From Paracyclopina nana (taxonomy: Eukaryota > Arthropoda > Copepoda > Cyclopoida > Cyclopettidae), in the NCBI GenBank assembly GCA_019096065.1, contig JAGUCH010000002.1, forward strand, positions 3,484,501 to 3,548,500: a stretch of 64,000 nt of DNA. The letters are read 5' to 3'. The notes under the pieces are model-generated. The model did not search any database, had not been told where the DNA came from, and saw only the letters and a program-made list of their open reading frames with translations. Shown one piece after another: positions 1-11,400 of this stretch (position 1 is the first letter of the stretch; every line of letters begins with the position of its first letter). A program made the position numbers and the translations under genes.

Positions 1-1187
1 TGATGACTTCTTCATCCAACCACTTCTGGATCTGTTCCTTCAGGGACGCCTCGAGGTTCGGATTGATGGGTCGCCGACGGATGTTGATGGGCTTTGTCCC
101 AGGCTTGAGGTCTATGGCGTGCTCGACCAGTGTGGTCTGCCCCGTGCGGCCGTCAAATGAAAAGGCTCCGACGTGGGCCGCGAGCAGGGTGGCAGCTTGA
201 GCCAGCCGCTTGGGGTTCCCTTTGAGCATGTCGTTCTCGTTCAGCTTGAAGGTGTCAATGATAAGGTTGGCTTGCTCGTAACGGCGCTTGGCATCGGACT
301 CCGACTGCTTTCGGCTGGTACTGCGGGTGGTGACCGGCGTGCGCACCGCGTGCACCGAGGGAGTAGCCTCGGTTCCGCTGGGGCCCTCGCTTTCTTCGTA
401 GACACGGAGGGTGCCGTAGGTCACTCCGCCCTTAAGGCGGAGCGGGTGATCCAGGGGGTTCAGCACCCCAACTGCCAGGCTGCCGCCGGCCCGCGGCTGG
501 ACTAATGCAATGTTCCAGGGCGCCAGCTGCGTCTGCGCGGCAAACTGGGGCTCTGCCTCGAGGGCGGCGGCCCGCGTGGACCCGTGGGGCCAGTGAGGGG
601 CTACGGCGGCCACCAGGGTGACAGTGCGGGCTGGAATATTGACGGGCCGCAGAATCCGGATTTCGTACTCTTCCTGATCCTCAGCGGGTTGGAGGGCGCC
701 CACCAGCGGGATCTGCTTCCCGTGCACGCGCAGGGTCCCTTGGGAGTGGAGCTGGTCGATGCGGTGGTGGCTCAAGAATGGCCCTGACAAGTTGAAATCC
801 ATGGAGAGGTTCCGTACCACTGCGGGTCGGATAGAGAAGGAGTGAGGGTGGTTACCCAGCTGCACTCGCAGTGGCTGCCGTAACTCCCCCAGGACCTGGA
901 GGCGTTGCTGTGCGTGGGCGGTGCCCACCGCGGGCATGTCGAGCATGGGCCGGAGACCGTGTGGAAGAACTCCAAGTCGGCGAGCAAAATTCTCGGAGAT
1001 GCACGTGCGCCAGCTGTTGCCGCTGTCGACCAGGGCCCTGGCTTTGATCTTGCCGATGCGGATCGGGACTTGGGCCATGAATCGTTGATGACTGGCGATG
1101 TGGTCGAGAGCTGCTAATATGGAGGAAGGTGAGGGGACCCGGCTGGAGCTCTCTACAACCGGGTCGAGTCGTTTCCCGGTGCCGCAT
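1..1187 (-). CDS. pol: Pol N-terminus of the Ty3/gypsy element: protease and start of RT (partial)
   Basis: The minus-strand frame opens near 1187, overlaps the end of gag by about 35 nt in the -1 frame, has a first ATG at 1078, and stays open to base 1. The retropepsin active site reads ALVDSGNSW shortly after that ATG. Further on, the frame carries the usual leader into a Ty3/gypsy reverse transcriptase: a segment ending in HAIDLKPGTKPINIRRRP, followed by a helix typical of the fingers subdomain (EQIQKWLDEEVI). The catalytic YxDD box, RNase H and integrase would lie to the left of the window. No stop or frameshift is visible in about 390 codons. Confidence 0.88.
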
Positions 1188-2508
1188 CATCCGAGGCCTC
1201 GGATTCGGGTTCTTCCTTGGGCTTGGCCTCGTAGATTTCATTGACTCGAGGCTTTTTGTTCGACGAGCCTTGCCGATCGGAGGTCCTTTTCTGGTCGGAG
1301 GCGCGCCTTCGTCCTCGACCTCGGGAACTCTGCCCTCGAGCCGCCTGGTCCTTGTTGAGGGAAGCTGCGTGAGCCCACTTGTCGATTTTGGAGTCGTAGC
1401 GGCCATTACGCTTGTCGGAGTCGAGGGTCCTGCATTCGCTCTTGCGGTGACCCTTACGCTCGCAGTAGAAGCATACAACCGTGGAGTCGTCGCCGGCTCC
1501 GGGAATCATGGCGGCGACGCGGCCTTTACCATGCCCCAACGACAACCAACATTCAGCTTGACTGGCAGCTTCCAAGGCGTCGGCCATGGTGGTGAATTTG
1601 TGCCCAGCGATGCCCATGACCACATCCTTGCGGTGAAGCTTGGTCACAAACATACGGATCAAGTCGGGGTAGGTCTCGACCTCCTTGGCCAGCTCAGGCT
1701 TGGCGCGGACGAAGATGCTGCGCAGTCTAGCGTGCCATTGGGGAATCCCTTCATCAGAGCGCTGATGGGCCGTTTCGAGGGCTATGCGGGCCACCTGGGA
1801 CGACGTAGCGGTGACGAAGAACCTCTCGTAGGCGTCGAGCAGGTGCTTGAGGGTGAAACTTTCGTCCGTCAGGAACAGATCTACCTCATTGATAGTACGA
1901 AGTGCCGCGCCCACCATGGCATGCTTAACCTCCAGTTTCTTGGTGGCCTCGGTGTCCTTGGACCCCAAGAAGGTGGCCTCCACATGAAGGCGGAAGGTGA
2001 GCCACTTGTCAGCTTCCGTGTCCTCGAACTTTTCAAGTTTGCGCTTGCGCCCGGAACGAGCAGCGGCGTTTTCAGCCTCGAGACGGCGGGTGTTGATCTC
2101 CAGGAGCCGTAGCTCGGCCTCCTGTTTGCGGGCCTGTGCATCCGCCTGCCGCTGGGCCTCCATGGACTTCAGGAATTGCAGCAGCATCGACTGCGACAGC
2201 CCCTCGGTGTCGGGGTTGGCGCCGGCCGGGTCGGTCTCGGTTGGTTGGTTTGGCGGATCCGCCCTAGCCTCGGGGCGAGGCCTGGTCCCAGTGGCAGCCT
2301 CAGCGGCCGATCCGCGGTTCCGCGGAAACCCAAGAGGGTCTAGGCCAGGACGGCTCCCGGCGGCGGCCCCGTGGGCCCCGAGGGTGCTTAGATCGGCTTC
2401 AAAGCGTTGTTGGAGCCCGGTGGGGTGTGGCCCCAACTCGTGGCTGTCTGGGGACGCCCCGAGCTCCTCGTTTGCGGAGGTGCGAGGAGGAGATCGTTCG
2501 ACAGGCAT
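1153..2508 (-). CDS. gag: Gag polyprotein of the Ty3/gypsy element
   Basis: This is a 451-residue structural protein that would package the element's RNA in the cytoplasm. The N-terminal ~130 residues are Pro/Gly/Ala-rich. A charged, Glu/Arg-rich stretch follows (around residues 130-180), then a helical capsid-like domain. A CCHC zinc knuckle, CFYCERKGHRKSEC (CX2CX4HX4C), is followed by a basic Arg/Gly/Ser tail. The chosen start is the first ATG of the open frame. The stop lies inside the start of the pol frame: pol is open in the -1 frame from about 1187, so a -1 ribosomal frameshift would make Gag-Pol. No host gene has this knuckle and layout, so assignment to Gag is firm; the lineage within Ty3/gypsy is not determined. 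Confidence 0.9.
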   Translation of the reverse strand: MPVERSPPRTSANEELGASPDSHELGPHPTGLQQRFEADLSTLGAHGAAAGSRPGLDPLGFPRNRGSAAEAATGTRPRPEARADPPNQPTETDPAGANPDTEGLSQSMLLQFLKSMEAQRQADAQARKQEAELRLLEINTRRLEAENAAARSGRKRKLEKFEDTEADKWLTFRLHVEATFLGSKDTEATKKLEVKHAMVGAALRTINEVDLFLTDESFTLKHLLDAYERFFVTATSSQVARIALETAHQRSDEGIPQWHARLRSIFVRAKPELAKEVETYPDLIRMFVTKLHRKDVVMGIAGHKFTTMADALEAASQAECWLSLGHGKGRVAAMIPGAGDDSTVVCFYCERKGHRKSECRTLDSDKRNGRYDSKIDKWAHAASLNKDQAARGQSSRGRGRRRASDQKRTSDRQGSSNKKPRVNEIYEAKPKEEPESEASDDAAPGNDSTRL

Positions 2509-2614
2509 GATGAGCGAGCGGCGGCTGCATAAGCGAAAGAGGTTGATTTCAAAGCCCTAGCGTAGTAAGTAGAGAATAATTACCAAGAATGGCGTAAAAA
2601 GCGCGAGAGCAGGG

Positions 2615-3680
2615 TGTAGCAACTTGGAGCGGATCCAAAGAACTGTGACTTTTCCCCTGGTACTCGATCTTTATAGCCTCTCTTGTCCCCTATGCAGCGG
2701 CCGCTCACCCGCAGCATCCGTTGTAATTCTCCGACCCTCGGGGATCGTTTTAGCGTAGCAATTTAGAATTGTTTGTGCGATCCGGTCCCCGATAGGAGAT
2801 GTTTTACGATCGTTAACAAGAAGGTTGTTTGGAGCGAATGCTGCGCATTTGAGAATAATGGCTTTTAGTGCGTTGACAAACAATCCGCTAATTGCTCTGC
2901 ACATGTGAAGCGCCACATGCAGCCCCCATAAAGGGGCCAGTTTATGGCTTGCTTGTACTGCTCTCTTGCTTTGATGCAAGATGGCCAATGCTTCTCTATT
3001 CACCACGGCAATTACGCGTGGAATGCATTGGAGCAGAGCAGCATTTAGTGCCTTGGATTGCAGTGATTTGGGTCTCTGCCCTGAGGGGGGTTGTGACCCG
3101 CCCGAGCGGCCGGAGGCCGCGGCCTCGGGCCAATGATCGTGCGTGAGCGTGGCCGACCGGCAGTTCGCTGCGCGGTATTCGAATTAAGTTGGGAGCATGA
3201 ATGAGCGATAGATTGATCAACTTAGTCACATTTGATTTATTGGCATTCGCGATGCGTGTACAGTGACCGATTATTACTAGTGGCTTGTTACATCCTTCTG
3301 CAGAGTGATGCAGCGCCGACTATGTAGCGCGCTTCCGGTGGCCCGGGGTAGATGGCCTCTTCTCAAGGGCACCCCGGCCTCGACGCGGAAACGGTCCTGG
3401 TGTTTGGACCCAGGGGGCACAGCATCCGCACTCGGTGTCTCGGGGGACGACGCGGGTGGCGGGATCTGCTGCCCAAGTTGCTCCCTCTCGTGAGCTTTTG
3501 GTAGCCTCAGCCACCTTAGCCTCAGCGAGGGTGAGGTTGATGTTCGTGGCATACTTTCAGCCGGAACGCACTAATATTGTCGCTTCCTCTTCCCGGTCTT
3601 ATTTGGTCGTTGTCGGAAACAACGACTTCCCCAGGGATGGAGGCGGGAGCGAAGGTGCGCAGGCTCGGGATCCTGCTACA
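2615..3680 (-). repeat. 5' LTR of the minus-strand Ty3/gypsy element
   Basis: On the minus strand the segment begins TGTAGCA (3680-3674) and ends TGCTACA (2621-2615), a perfect 7-bp terminal inverted repeat of the TG...CA type. It lies just upstream of gag. A TATA-like CTATAAAG occurs on the minus strand near 2670. I found no convincing tRNA-complementary primer site directly after the LTR. The second LTR is not in the window, so the borders rest on the terminal repeat and position only. Confidence 0.7.
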
Positions 3681-3758
3681 TTTTTTTCATCAAATGATGA
3701 TCATTAGGAGGTTAAAGTTCCATTCTGAACAAAGAGAGACTAACATCAGTTTGTGAAG

Positions 3759-5402
3759 ATGATCCGTTCAGATTGGGCAAATCTAGTTTTTCTTCTGCTC
3801 TTTGTGTCACTCTGCAATGGCGATAGCGTCTTGATGCGCAAATGGCGAAGGAATTTGCTGGTCAATCCGGAGCACGCATTGCTTCAATCCGAGGGCTCAA
3901 CTTTGTGGTTTGAGCAGACGTTGGACCATTTTCATCCCACCGATAGTAGAACCTGGAAGCAGCGATATTTCATCAACGATGCTTTTTACAAGGTGCCGCA
4001 TATATAGTATATGCTATAAATTGTTACAATTTTTTATTTATTCATAAAAGGTTGGAGGCCCAGTCTTCCTTATGATAGGAGGAGAGGGACCAGCCAATCC
4101 AATCTGGATGACTCAAGGAACTTGGATTGATTATGCTAAAGAGCACAATGCCCTATGCTTTCAATTGGAGCATAGGTTCTATGGTGAGAGCCACCCCACT
4201 GAAGATTTGAGGTTTGCATCATGCGTTCAACTATTAGCTTGAGTAGCCAAAAAATCATTTCCAGCGTTAAAAACTTGGTATACCTGACCTCAACGCAAGC
4301 TTTGGCTGATTTGGCCACTTTCATTGACGCCATGAATGCCAAGCACAACTTGACTGGCTCAAAGTGGATATCTTTTGGAGGTTCCTATCCCGGATCCTTG
4401 GCGGCTTGGCTCAGACTCAAGTATCCCCATCTGATCCATGGGTCCATTTCCACCTCGGGACCTCTGATAGCCAAAGCGGATTTCCACGAGTATCTGGAAG
4501 TGGTTGGCAATGCACTCGATTTAACCAGTCGTAAATGCCTGAGCGCTGTTCAAACTGGCATGAGCCAAGCAGCTAGATTGACCCTGCATAGAGTAGGCTG
4601 GCAGCTATTGTCAAACCTGTTCAAGACTTGCTCTCCATTCGATGGAACTGACTCCAAAAATGTCTCCAATTTCATGGAAGCTGTCATAGGTGAGCCCAAT
4701 TGAGATCACTCACTATAAACACATTTTTTCAAAAAGAATACGTTAGGCAACTTTGAGGATGTTATTCAGTACAACAAAGACAACCGAGCTTTCGAAGGAG
4801 TCAAAACTGCCAACTTGACCATCAATGATTTGTGCAATATCATGACAGAACAAAAAGGAACGCCTATTGAAAAGTTGGCCTCTGTCAATGCTCTAATGCT
4901 TGAAGCTACCGGCCAAAAATGCCTTGACACCTCCTATGAGAGCATGATCAATGAAATGGCTGCTACCAAGTGGGATTCCAATGCTGGAGTTGGTGGCAGG
5001 CAATGGACCTATCAAACTTGCACTGAATTCGGCTGGTACCAATCCTCCAATCAGGCTGGCTTTCCATTCACCAACATGTTCAACGTGTCTTTCTTTGAAC
5101 AGCAATGCCAAGACATTTATGGTGCAAAGTATAACTTGGACTTGCTCAATAGAGGCATCCAAAGGACCAATGTCATTTATGGAGCTCTGCAAATTCGAGT
5201 GACCAATGTGGTTTTTGTGCATGGCACTTTTGACCCTTGGCATGCATTGGGAATCACCAAGGACTCTGGACCCAATAAGGCCATCTTGATTCCTGGAACA
5301 GCTCACTGCGCCAATATGTACCCAGCCAGAGATGACGACCCTCCCCAACTGAAAAGTGCTAGAACCACTATTGGTGAATTGATCACTGAGTGGCTTCAAT
5401 GA
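3759..5402 (+). CDS. Secreted or lysosomal S28-family serine carboxypeptidase (PRSS16/Pro-X carboxypeptidase-like)
   Basis: Four exons, 3759-3992, 4051-4211, 4265-4689 and 4747-5402, join in frame to 491 residues, the usual length for S28 peptidases. Introns are 53-58 bp with GT-AG ends. The start ATG at 3759 gives a signal peptide ([21 protein letters not shown]). The family motifs are in order: [22 protein letters not shown], the nucleophile elbow GGSYPGS (Ser about residue 171), [11 protein letters not shown] (Asp about 436) and GTAHCANMY (His about 460), so the catalytic triad is complete. S28 enzymes remove residues from peptides after proline or act as dipeptidyl peptidases in lysosomes, gut or extracellular space. 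Exact substrate is unknown. The gene starts only about 80 bp from the end of the gypsy LTR. Confidence 0.92.
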
Positions 5403-5903
5403 TTAATTTATGCCTTTACTACAACACATGAATTTTAGATGGTTTTTCATAATTAAAAATGAGAAGTGCTTGCTTAAAATAAGATCTTCTCATTTCTGCT
5501 TGAAAGCCATAATTAGAAAGCTATCGCAAAATTCAGCCCCTTTTAGCTATGAAGACCGAGCTACAAGCCCCTATGTACTTAGTTTTCACAGAAATTAGAA
5601 TTATCATAAGAACATAAGAAACCAGCGCCTACTAGCTGAATAGGGTGTACAATTATGGAGTACATGCGTAAAAATAGCTCATTTTGACATAGGAATTGGG
5701 ATAAGGAGACATATATCCATTATAATGCGAAATGATTTCAACTGTTCGGCTTGCTCTATTCATATTGATGAATTATGTTCACTACGCTAAGTGCTCGAAA
5801 AGTGTCACCCTAAAGAATTGGGGGCTTTCTCCTTTTTGATGAAGCGTTGCGCTAATAATGAGTAAATGCTTGCCAGTAATTCTTCCCATTCAGAGCCTGC
5901 AAC
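5403..5903 (+). other. Intergenic spacer between protease and ionotropic receptor
   Basis: About 500 bp of AT-rich sequence between a stop codon and the next ATG. It must hold the 3' UTR of the protease and the promoter of the receptor. No clear AATAAA, TATA box, repeat or RNA gene was recognised. Confidence 0.5.
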
Positions 5904-8016
5904 ATGACTATGCAATTTTGCTTCAAAGTGGTCATGCCAATGGCTATTTTTACTATCATAGATGGTACAAGTTTGTCCGAAAAACTTTTGTCTTTGGGCT
6001 GGAAGCATTTAGACATTCTGGGCGATTTTCCCATAAATCATGTAAAACATATACATACATATGGGATCACTTGTAGACTTCTAATTGGCAACGAGACCAA
6101 AACCAATTCAAAATTGGTGGCATTCAATAGCAGCATGGCCGAAATCGAGAAATTGCTTACATTAAGGCAACCTCTCACGACCATGATTATTGGCCCAAAG
6201 TAAGACTTTTCTCGTACTCAACTAAATTAGCATATCATAACTTTTGAATTGTCACTTATTTAGCCAAGATTTCGCCATGAAAATCGCTAATTTAAATGTG
6301 ACGACTTCATTTTACTGGTTTGATGGGGGTAAGATGTTTCTGGTGTATACTTTCCAGCATGAGAAAAGAGTGGTGAAAAATGAGATTGAATTTTTGCCTC
6401 ATTTTGGTTATACCATCAAGCATGATTTGAGAGGTGCCAAACTTTATGGGATTTCTGCCACTTGGTGGCCATGGCTTGCTTATTTTAATTGCAAGAATCA
6501 AGTGAGACTAAAATGCTTGATGAAATTCTCCAAGTTTGCCTGTTTTCCTTTTGTAGAACTTTGATTGCCAAGTGAATGGAATTTTGGCAGATATACTAGC
6601 GACAATGGAGGAAATGTACAATTTTACAATTGTTCATGACAGAGTAAGATTTTGCAAAGACTTTTCAAAAACTATAGAACTTTCCTATTTAAAGGAGGCT
6701 GGAGATAAGTGGGGACAAGTTCCAATCAAAGGCTCTTTTCAAGATAAAGATGCCCAATTTGAAGGCATTTTCGGCCAATTAATTCATGGCAATTATGACT
6801 TGTCTCCCTCATCGTGGAGCATAAGCCAAGATCGCGACTTATGGTTGGACTTCACAATAAGGTCACCAGAGGTCAAATTGATCAATTAAAAAAATACTGT
6901 TTTCAATCAATTTTCAGCTTGAAACAAAGGAAATTCGGCCTTCTTTTCAACCTTGAAGGCAATCCAGTGTATGCAAGTTTATTTTGGAAGCCCTTTTCAG
7001 AGACCACGTGGGTTGTCACTTTAATTGTGTCCTTATTTATCATTGTTGAAGTCATTATCCTGAGAGCATGCAGGGCTTTTGTTAAAACGTGCAGGAACAC
7101 GAGTAATCATTATTTAAGTGACATTTTCAATTAATTTTCCACTCTCACTATTTCACAGAAGAAACCGAACGCTGCGTTGAAACTATTGGGTGGTTTTTCT
7201 TCCTCCTTATTTACTCTGTCTATAGTGGCATGCTCACTACTCAGTTGTCAACTCCACCAGAAATCCCATTTCAAACTTTGGACCAGGGCATGGAAAAGTT
7301 CCCGGAATGGAATCTATGCATTCTACGAGGGAATGAAGATGTGATTCAGGTGCTGGAAACTTAATTTCTTTTTCTGCAGCCACCTTTAATTCACTCTTAC
7401 TCAGGTGAAAGCCGATTATGCGCCTGAATCAAACTACCCCAAATATTATCAAGAACTGCAGCAAAATCCATCGAAGTATGCGTGTGCCTCAGTAGAAAAA
7501 GGCCTGCAATGCATTCAAAATGTTCCAGGCTGCTACCTATACGTGGACATGTTTAAAACAACGAACCACGTAATTTTTATAGTGTTCTCTTAAAAGAAAT
7601 TATTTGCCACAATATTTTTTGATAGATAAAAGATCATCCTAATGCTATTGAAAACATAAGTTTGGCCTACAAAGAAGCAAAATCAGCAGTTTCTACCAGC
7701 TTAATTCTGAAGAAGCATTCGCCTTTCACAAAGCTTTTTAACGAGTGAGTCCAAAGTTCAAGTTTGATTTTTATATTTATAAAACCTCGATTTCAGAGCC
7801 ATTCTCAGATTGAGAAGCTCTGGTTTTATCGATAGACTTTTATCAAAGTGGTCACCGAAGTTGCAAAATAGCTCTAACGAGGACTGGTCACCAATTTCTG
7901 TCCATGTGCTTTATGCTCTTTTTGTTATGGCAGTGTTCAACTTCCCAGTAACTTTGATTATTCTATTGGGTGAACTTTTGCTCAGTCATTTTCAAACTAA
8001 CTTAATTAATCACTAA
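5904..8016 (+). CDS. Divergent ionotropic receptor (IR/iGluR-like ligand-gated channel)
   Basis: Eight exons join to exactly 573 codons (572 residues): 5904-6199, 6264-6501, 6557-6861, 6918-7102, 7159-7349, 7405-7569, 7626-7744 and 7797-8016. Introns are about 50-65 bp with GT-AG borders. The ligand-binding lobe S1 carries the typical run ending in WLDFTI. A first membrane segment follows (TTWVVTLIVSLFIIVEVIIL). The TM3 region reads IYSVYSGMLTTQLSTP, the counterpart of the SYTANLAAF gate, then an S2 lobe ending SGFIDRLLSKW and a last membrane helix (LYALFVMAVFNFPVTLIILLG). This is the plan of protostome ionotropic receptors, mostly chemosensory channels in dendrite membranes. The N-terminal domain is short, as in divergent IRs. 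I cannot assign a subtype such as IR25a, and the ligand is unknown. Confidence 0.85.
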
Positions 8017-8490
8017 TTCATACATTTCTCAATCATTATATAAACTACCTGAAATCAAAATAAAGATGAAAATGGGTGCAAAATTGAGGAAGAATTTGGT
8101 TGGTGGCATCAAAGTCACAAAGTTAGCAGATATTCATTTCATGCAATGTACAAACAGGCCTGTAAAGGTGCTCAGTGTGGTACAGCTGCGTAGAATCAAA
8201 TAGAGTTGGCAGGTTGTAGAGGAACTGTGTTGCGGCTGTGGAGTTTCTCAGGTAGAAGAAATCTTGGCCGGCTTAACACCCAACAATTCTGCAGCCATGC
8301 CAGTACTTGATTACCTGAGCAGGTACCAATGGGAGTTGGCTGGCAAAGCACCAGAAGTCTTCTTCACCGCACAAATACCGTTTAGTTCTGCCAGTGACTT
8401 CACATTCAAAAGGCATATTTCCTTGGAGACAGAACCAAAAAATGTTATCTCTGATAGGTTCCAAAAGTGACTGAAGCCTCAATACACATC
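8017..8490 (+). other. Intergenic spacer upstream of the cadherin
   Basis: About 470 bp. It should contain the receptor's 3' UTR and the cadherin 5' UTR or promoter. An open frame crosses 8264-8470 but has no recognisable protein features and ends just before the cadherin ATG. Nothing else was identified. Confidence 0.45.
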
Positions 8491-11400
8491 ATGGAAAGAA
8501 CACACTTTTTGCTCTCATTTTGCCTCCTGCTATTGTCATCAGAATTGAGTTTGTGCCAAAGACCCTTGGGTCCTAAAAATCAACGTCCAAATGCCCTGAG
8601 GCCTAGACCACCTTTGCCAGAACTGATAAGGCCATCAAGACAGCCTCAAGTTGGACCTGACAGCCTCAATAGGCCACCTGTCCTTGAAAAGGGGCAAGAC
8701 TTGCTTGGCTTTGAAATCGATGAAGATACCCCTGTGGGATCTGTTGTGTACACCCTGAAAGGAACTGACCCAGAAGGTGCCAAAGTCCTGTACTCCATTA
8801 GTGGAGATCACTTTTCAGTCAATAGAGAAACTGGAGTCATTACACTAAGGTCATCACTTGACAGGGAGAGAGAAGATGTTCTGGATGTCATAGTCACTAT
8901 TCAAGATGAAGCCTTCCAGCACATCATTCCTTTCAGGAGGCAAATTAGGGTTGTGGACAAAAATGACAATGTGCCCACTTTTGTGAAACAAGTCTACAAG
9001 TTTGACATAGATGAGACTGTAACAGTTGGTGAGACTGTCTTCACTCAAATTGGAGTGTCTGATGATGATGTTGGGATCAATGCCATTGTCAGATTGTCCT
9101 GTGATGCCACTGCCTCACCTGAAGCTTGTGAAACATTTGATGTTACAGCCCAGGTAAAAGAATGCTTTTTTCCCTACCTATTTCAGCTTTAATTGATCAT
9201 GATAAATGTAGGAGCAATCACCAGGGTCTTTTGTTGGATTGGTGACCCTCAAGAAGGCCTTGGACTTTGAAGAGAGGTCTTCCTTTGACATGGTCATCAA
9301 GGCAGAGGATGCAGGTGTGATTCCATTGTCATCCACAGCCAACATTCTAATTGAGGTGAATGACATCCAAGATCAGAAGCCCTTCTTTTTAAATGCTCCA
9401 TACTCAGTGTCCATTCCTGAAAATGTCCCTGAAGGAGCAACCATTTTTGAAATCAAAGTCAGGGATGGAGATACTGGTATTCCTAGAAACCTCATTCTAG
9501 AGATTGCTGGAGACTCAGAAGACTTTTTTGAGCTGGAAGAGATTGGCACATCCAAAGATGGAATCTTGAGTGCTTCACTCAAAAAGAAGTCTGGAACCAT
9601 TCTAGACAGAGAACTTCCAGTAAGTTAAATTATCCTTTGGCAATTTATATGAACTAAAGTTTGAATATGGTTTTTTTCACAGAGCATCTTGAGGGATGGA
9701 GGTCTGTATGCCTTCCAATTGAGAGCCAGGGAGCTATTAGAGGATGGTGTCAATTTTGGGGAAGAGGCATATGCCAATGTGACTCTTGTAATCACTGATG
9801 TTGATGATATGCTCCCAACTTTCAACAGGGACAACTTCACTGTAGCTGTCCCTGAAGATGTTGGACAAGACACTCCACTGCCAGACCTGAACATGGTCAT
9901 AACAGACGGTGACATCTCAAGAAATGCAGAGTACGATCTAGTCCTCAGAGACATTGAGAATTCTGAAGGTGTCTTCAATGTCTACCCATCTAAGGGTGTT
10001 GGAAGGACCCCTGTAATTATTAGGGTTGCTAATCCAGACAAGTTGGACTATGAAGTTGAAACAGGAAGGAGATTTGTTATGAAAGTTGATGCAGTACAAG
10101 ACAATGAAATCCTATCTTCTGCCACTGTGACAGTATTGGTCAGAGATGCTAATGACAATGTCCCAATATTTGAGCATAATATCTACCACTTTTCATTGAG
10201 GGAAGATGTTCAGAGCAATCAATCAATCGGCCAAATTATTGCAACAGATGCTGACTCGGGACGCTTTGGGCAAGTTGAATATGCTCTCAGGGGCTTTGGA
10301 GTTGACAAGTTCAGGGTCAATGCTGAGTCTGGAGAACTTTTTGTCAATGACTGTGGCCCTGAGTTGCAAACTTCATGCTTAGACTATGAGACACAGAAAA
10401 CATTTGCTCTTACTTACACAGCCACAGATGGAGGTGGGCAAGTGACCACTACAACTGTCAACATTGATGTCATGGATGTCAATGATAACTACCCAAGATT
10501 TGAAGCCAAGCTGTACAAAAGAACCATACCAGAAGGAGCAACCTCATTTGAGCCTGCCCTGACCATCAAGGCAATAGACATTGATGGGCCTTCTCAGGGT
10601 AATGGACAAGTGTTCTACTCAATCAAATCAGTCAACACTGATGCCACCATATTTGGCATTGACCCTGTCACTGGTGAAATGGAAATTGTTCAACCTGCCA
10701 GGTCTGATCAGGTTGAGGGAGGAATTTATTCTTTGGTAATAAGGGCAACAGATGCAGGAACTCCACCTCTTCACAGTGATGTAAGAGTTACTGTCTCTGT
10801 GGGATCAACTGGGAACCAGAAACCCATATTTTCCACTAAGAATGAAGGTTATGAGGTGACAATCATGGAAAATACTGAGCCTGGCACACCATTTCTAAAA
10901 GTAGAAGCCAGCGATCCAGATGGTCCTAGTGAATTAATCAGGTTCAGCCTTGATATGGGTGCAAAAGACAACTTTGTGATTGATCCCAAATCAGGTGAAA
11001 TCAGAGTGTCTGATGATGCAATTTTGGATATCCAGGAGAATGGAAACATGTACAAGATCCAAGTTCAAGCTATCGATAGTGGAAAACCTTTTGGACAAAC
11101 TGCCCAATCCACAGTGACAATACTAATCCAAGATGTGAATGACAAGTATCCCAAGTTTGAAAAGGAAGCCTACACAATATATGTTCTTGAGAGCCTTGCA
11201 GTTGGAGAACCAGTGCTCAAAGTGGAGGCTTCTGATGTAGATATTGATGCTAAATTGGAGTACAATATCATTGAGCCAATAACTGCCAGGGACAAGACAG
11301 GAAATGTGCTGAACAATAGGGCATCTTATGACTTTGGCTCAGCCTTTGCCATCAACTCAGAGTCAGGCCAGATTGTTGTCAATGAGCCCTTGTCCTACTC

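Larger units (their letters stand above)
1..3680 (-). mobile_element. Ty3/gypsy LTR retrotransposon, 5' half (runs off the left edge)
   Basis: The minus strand reads 5' LTR, untranslated leader, gag with a zinc knuckle, then pol in the -1 frame with a retropepsin and the beginning of a reverse transcriptase. This is the standard Ty3/gypsy order. The rest of pol and the 3' LTR lie beyond base 1. The region is strikingly GC-rich compared with the AT-rich host genes to its right, as expected of a recent or compositionally distinct insertion. All frames visible here are uninterrupted, so the copy may be young. The outer border next to the host is the TGCTACA end at 3680; the target duplication cannot be checked because the other end is outside the window. 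Confidence 0.9.

Noticed and set aside
1129-2112. A 327-codon plus-strand open frame across the gypsy gag
   Set aside because: The antisense frame encodes a clear Gag with a zinc knuckle. The plus frame is a shadow in GC-rich DNA.
2580-2615. A primer-binding site for the left gypsy element
   Set aside because: No TGG-starting tRNA-complementary stretch lies directly after the LTR end. A more distant TGG word is not convincing.
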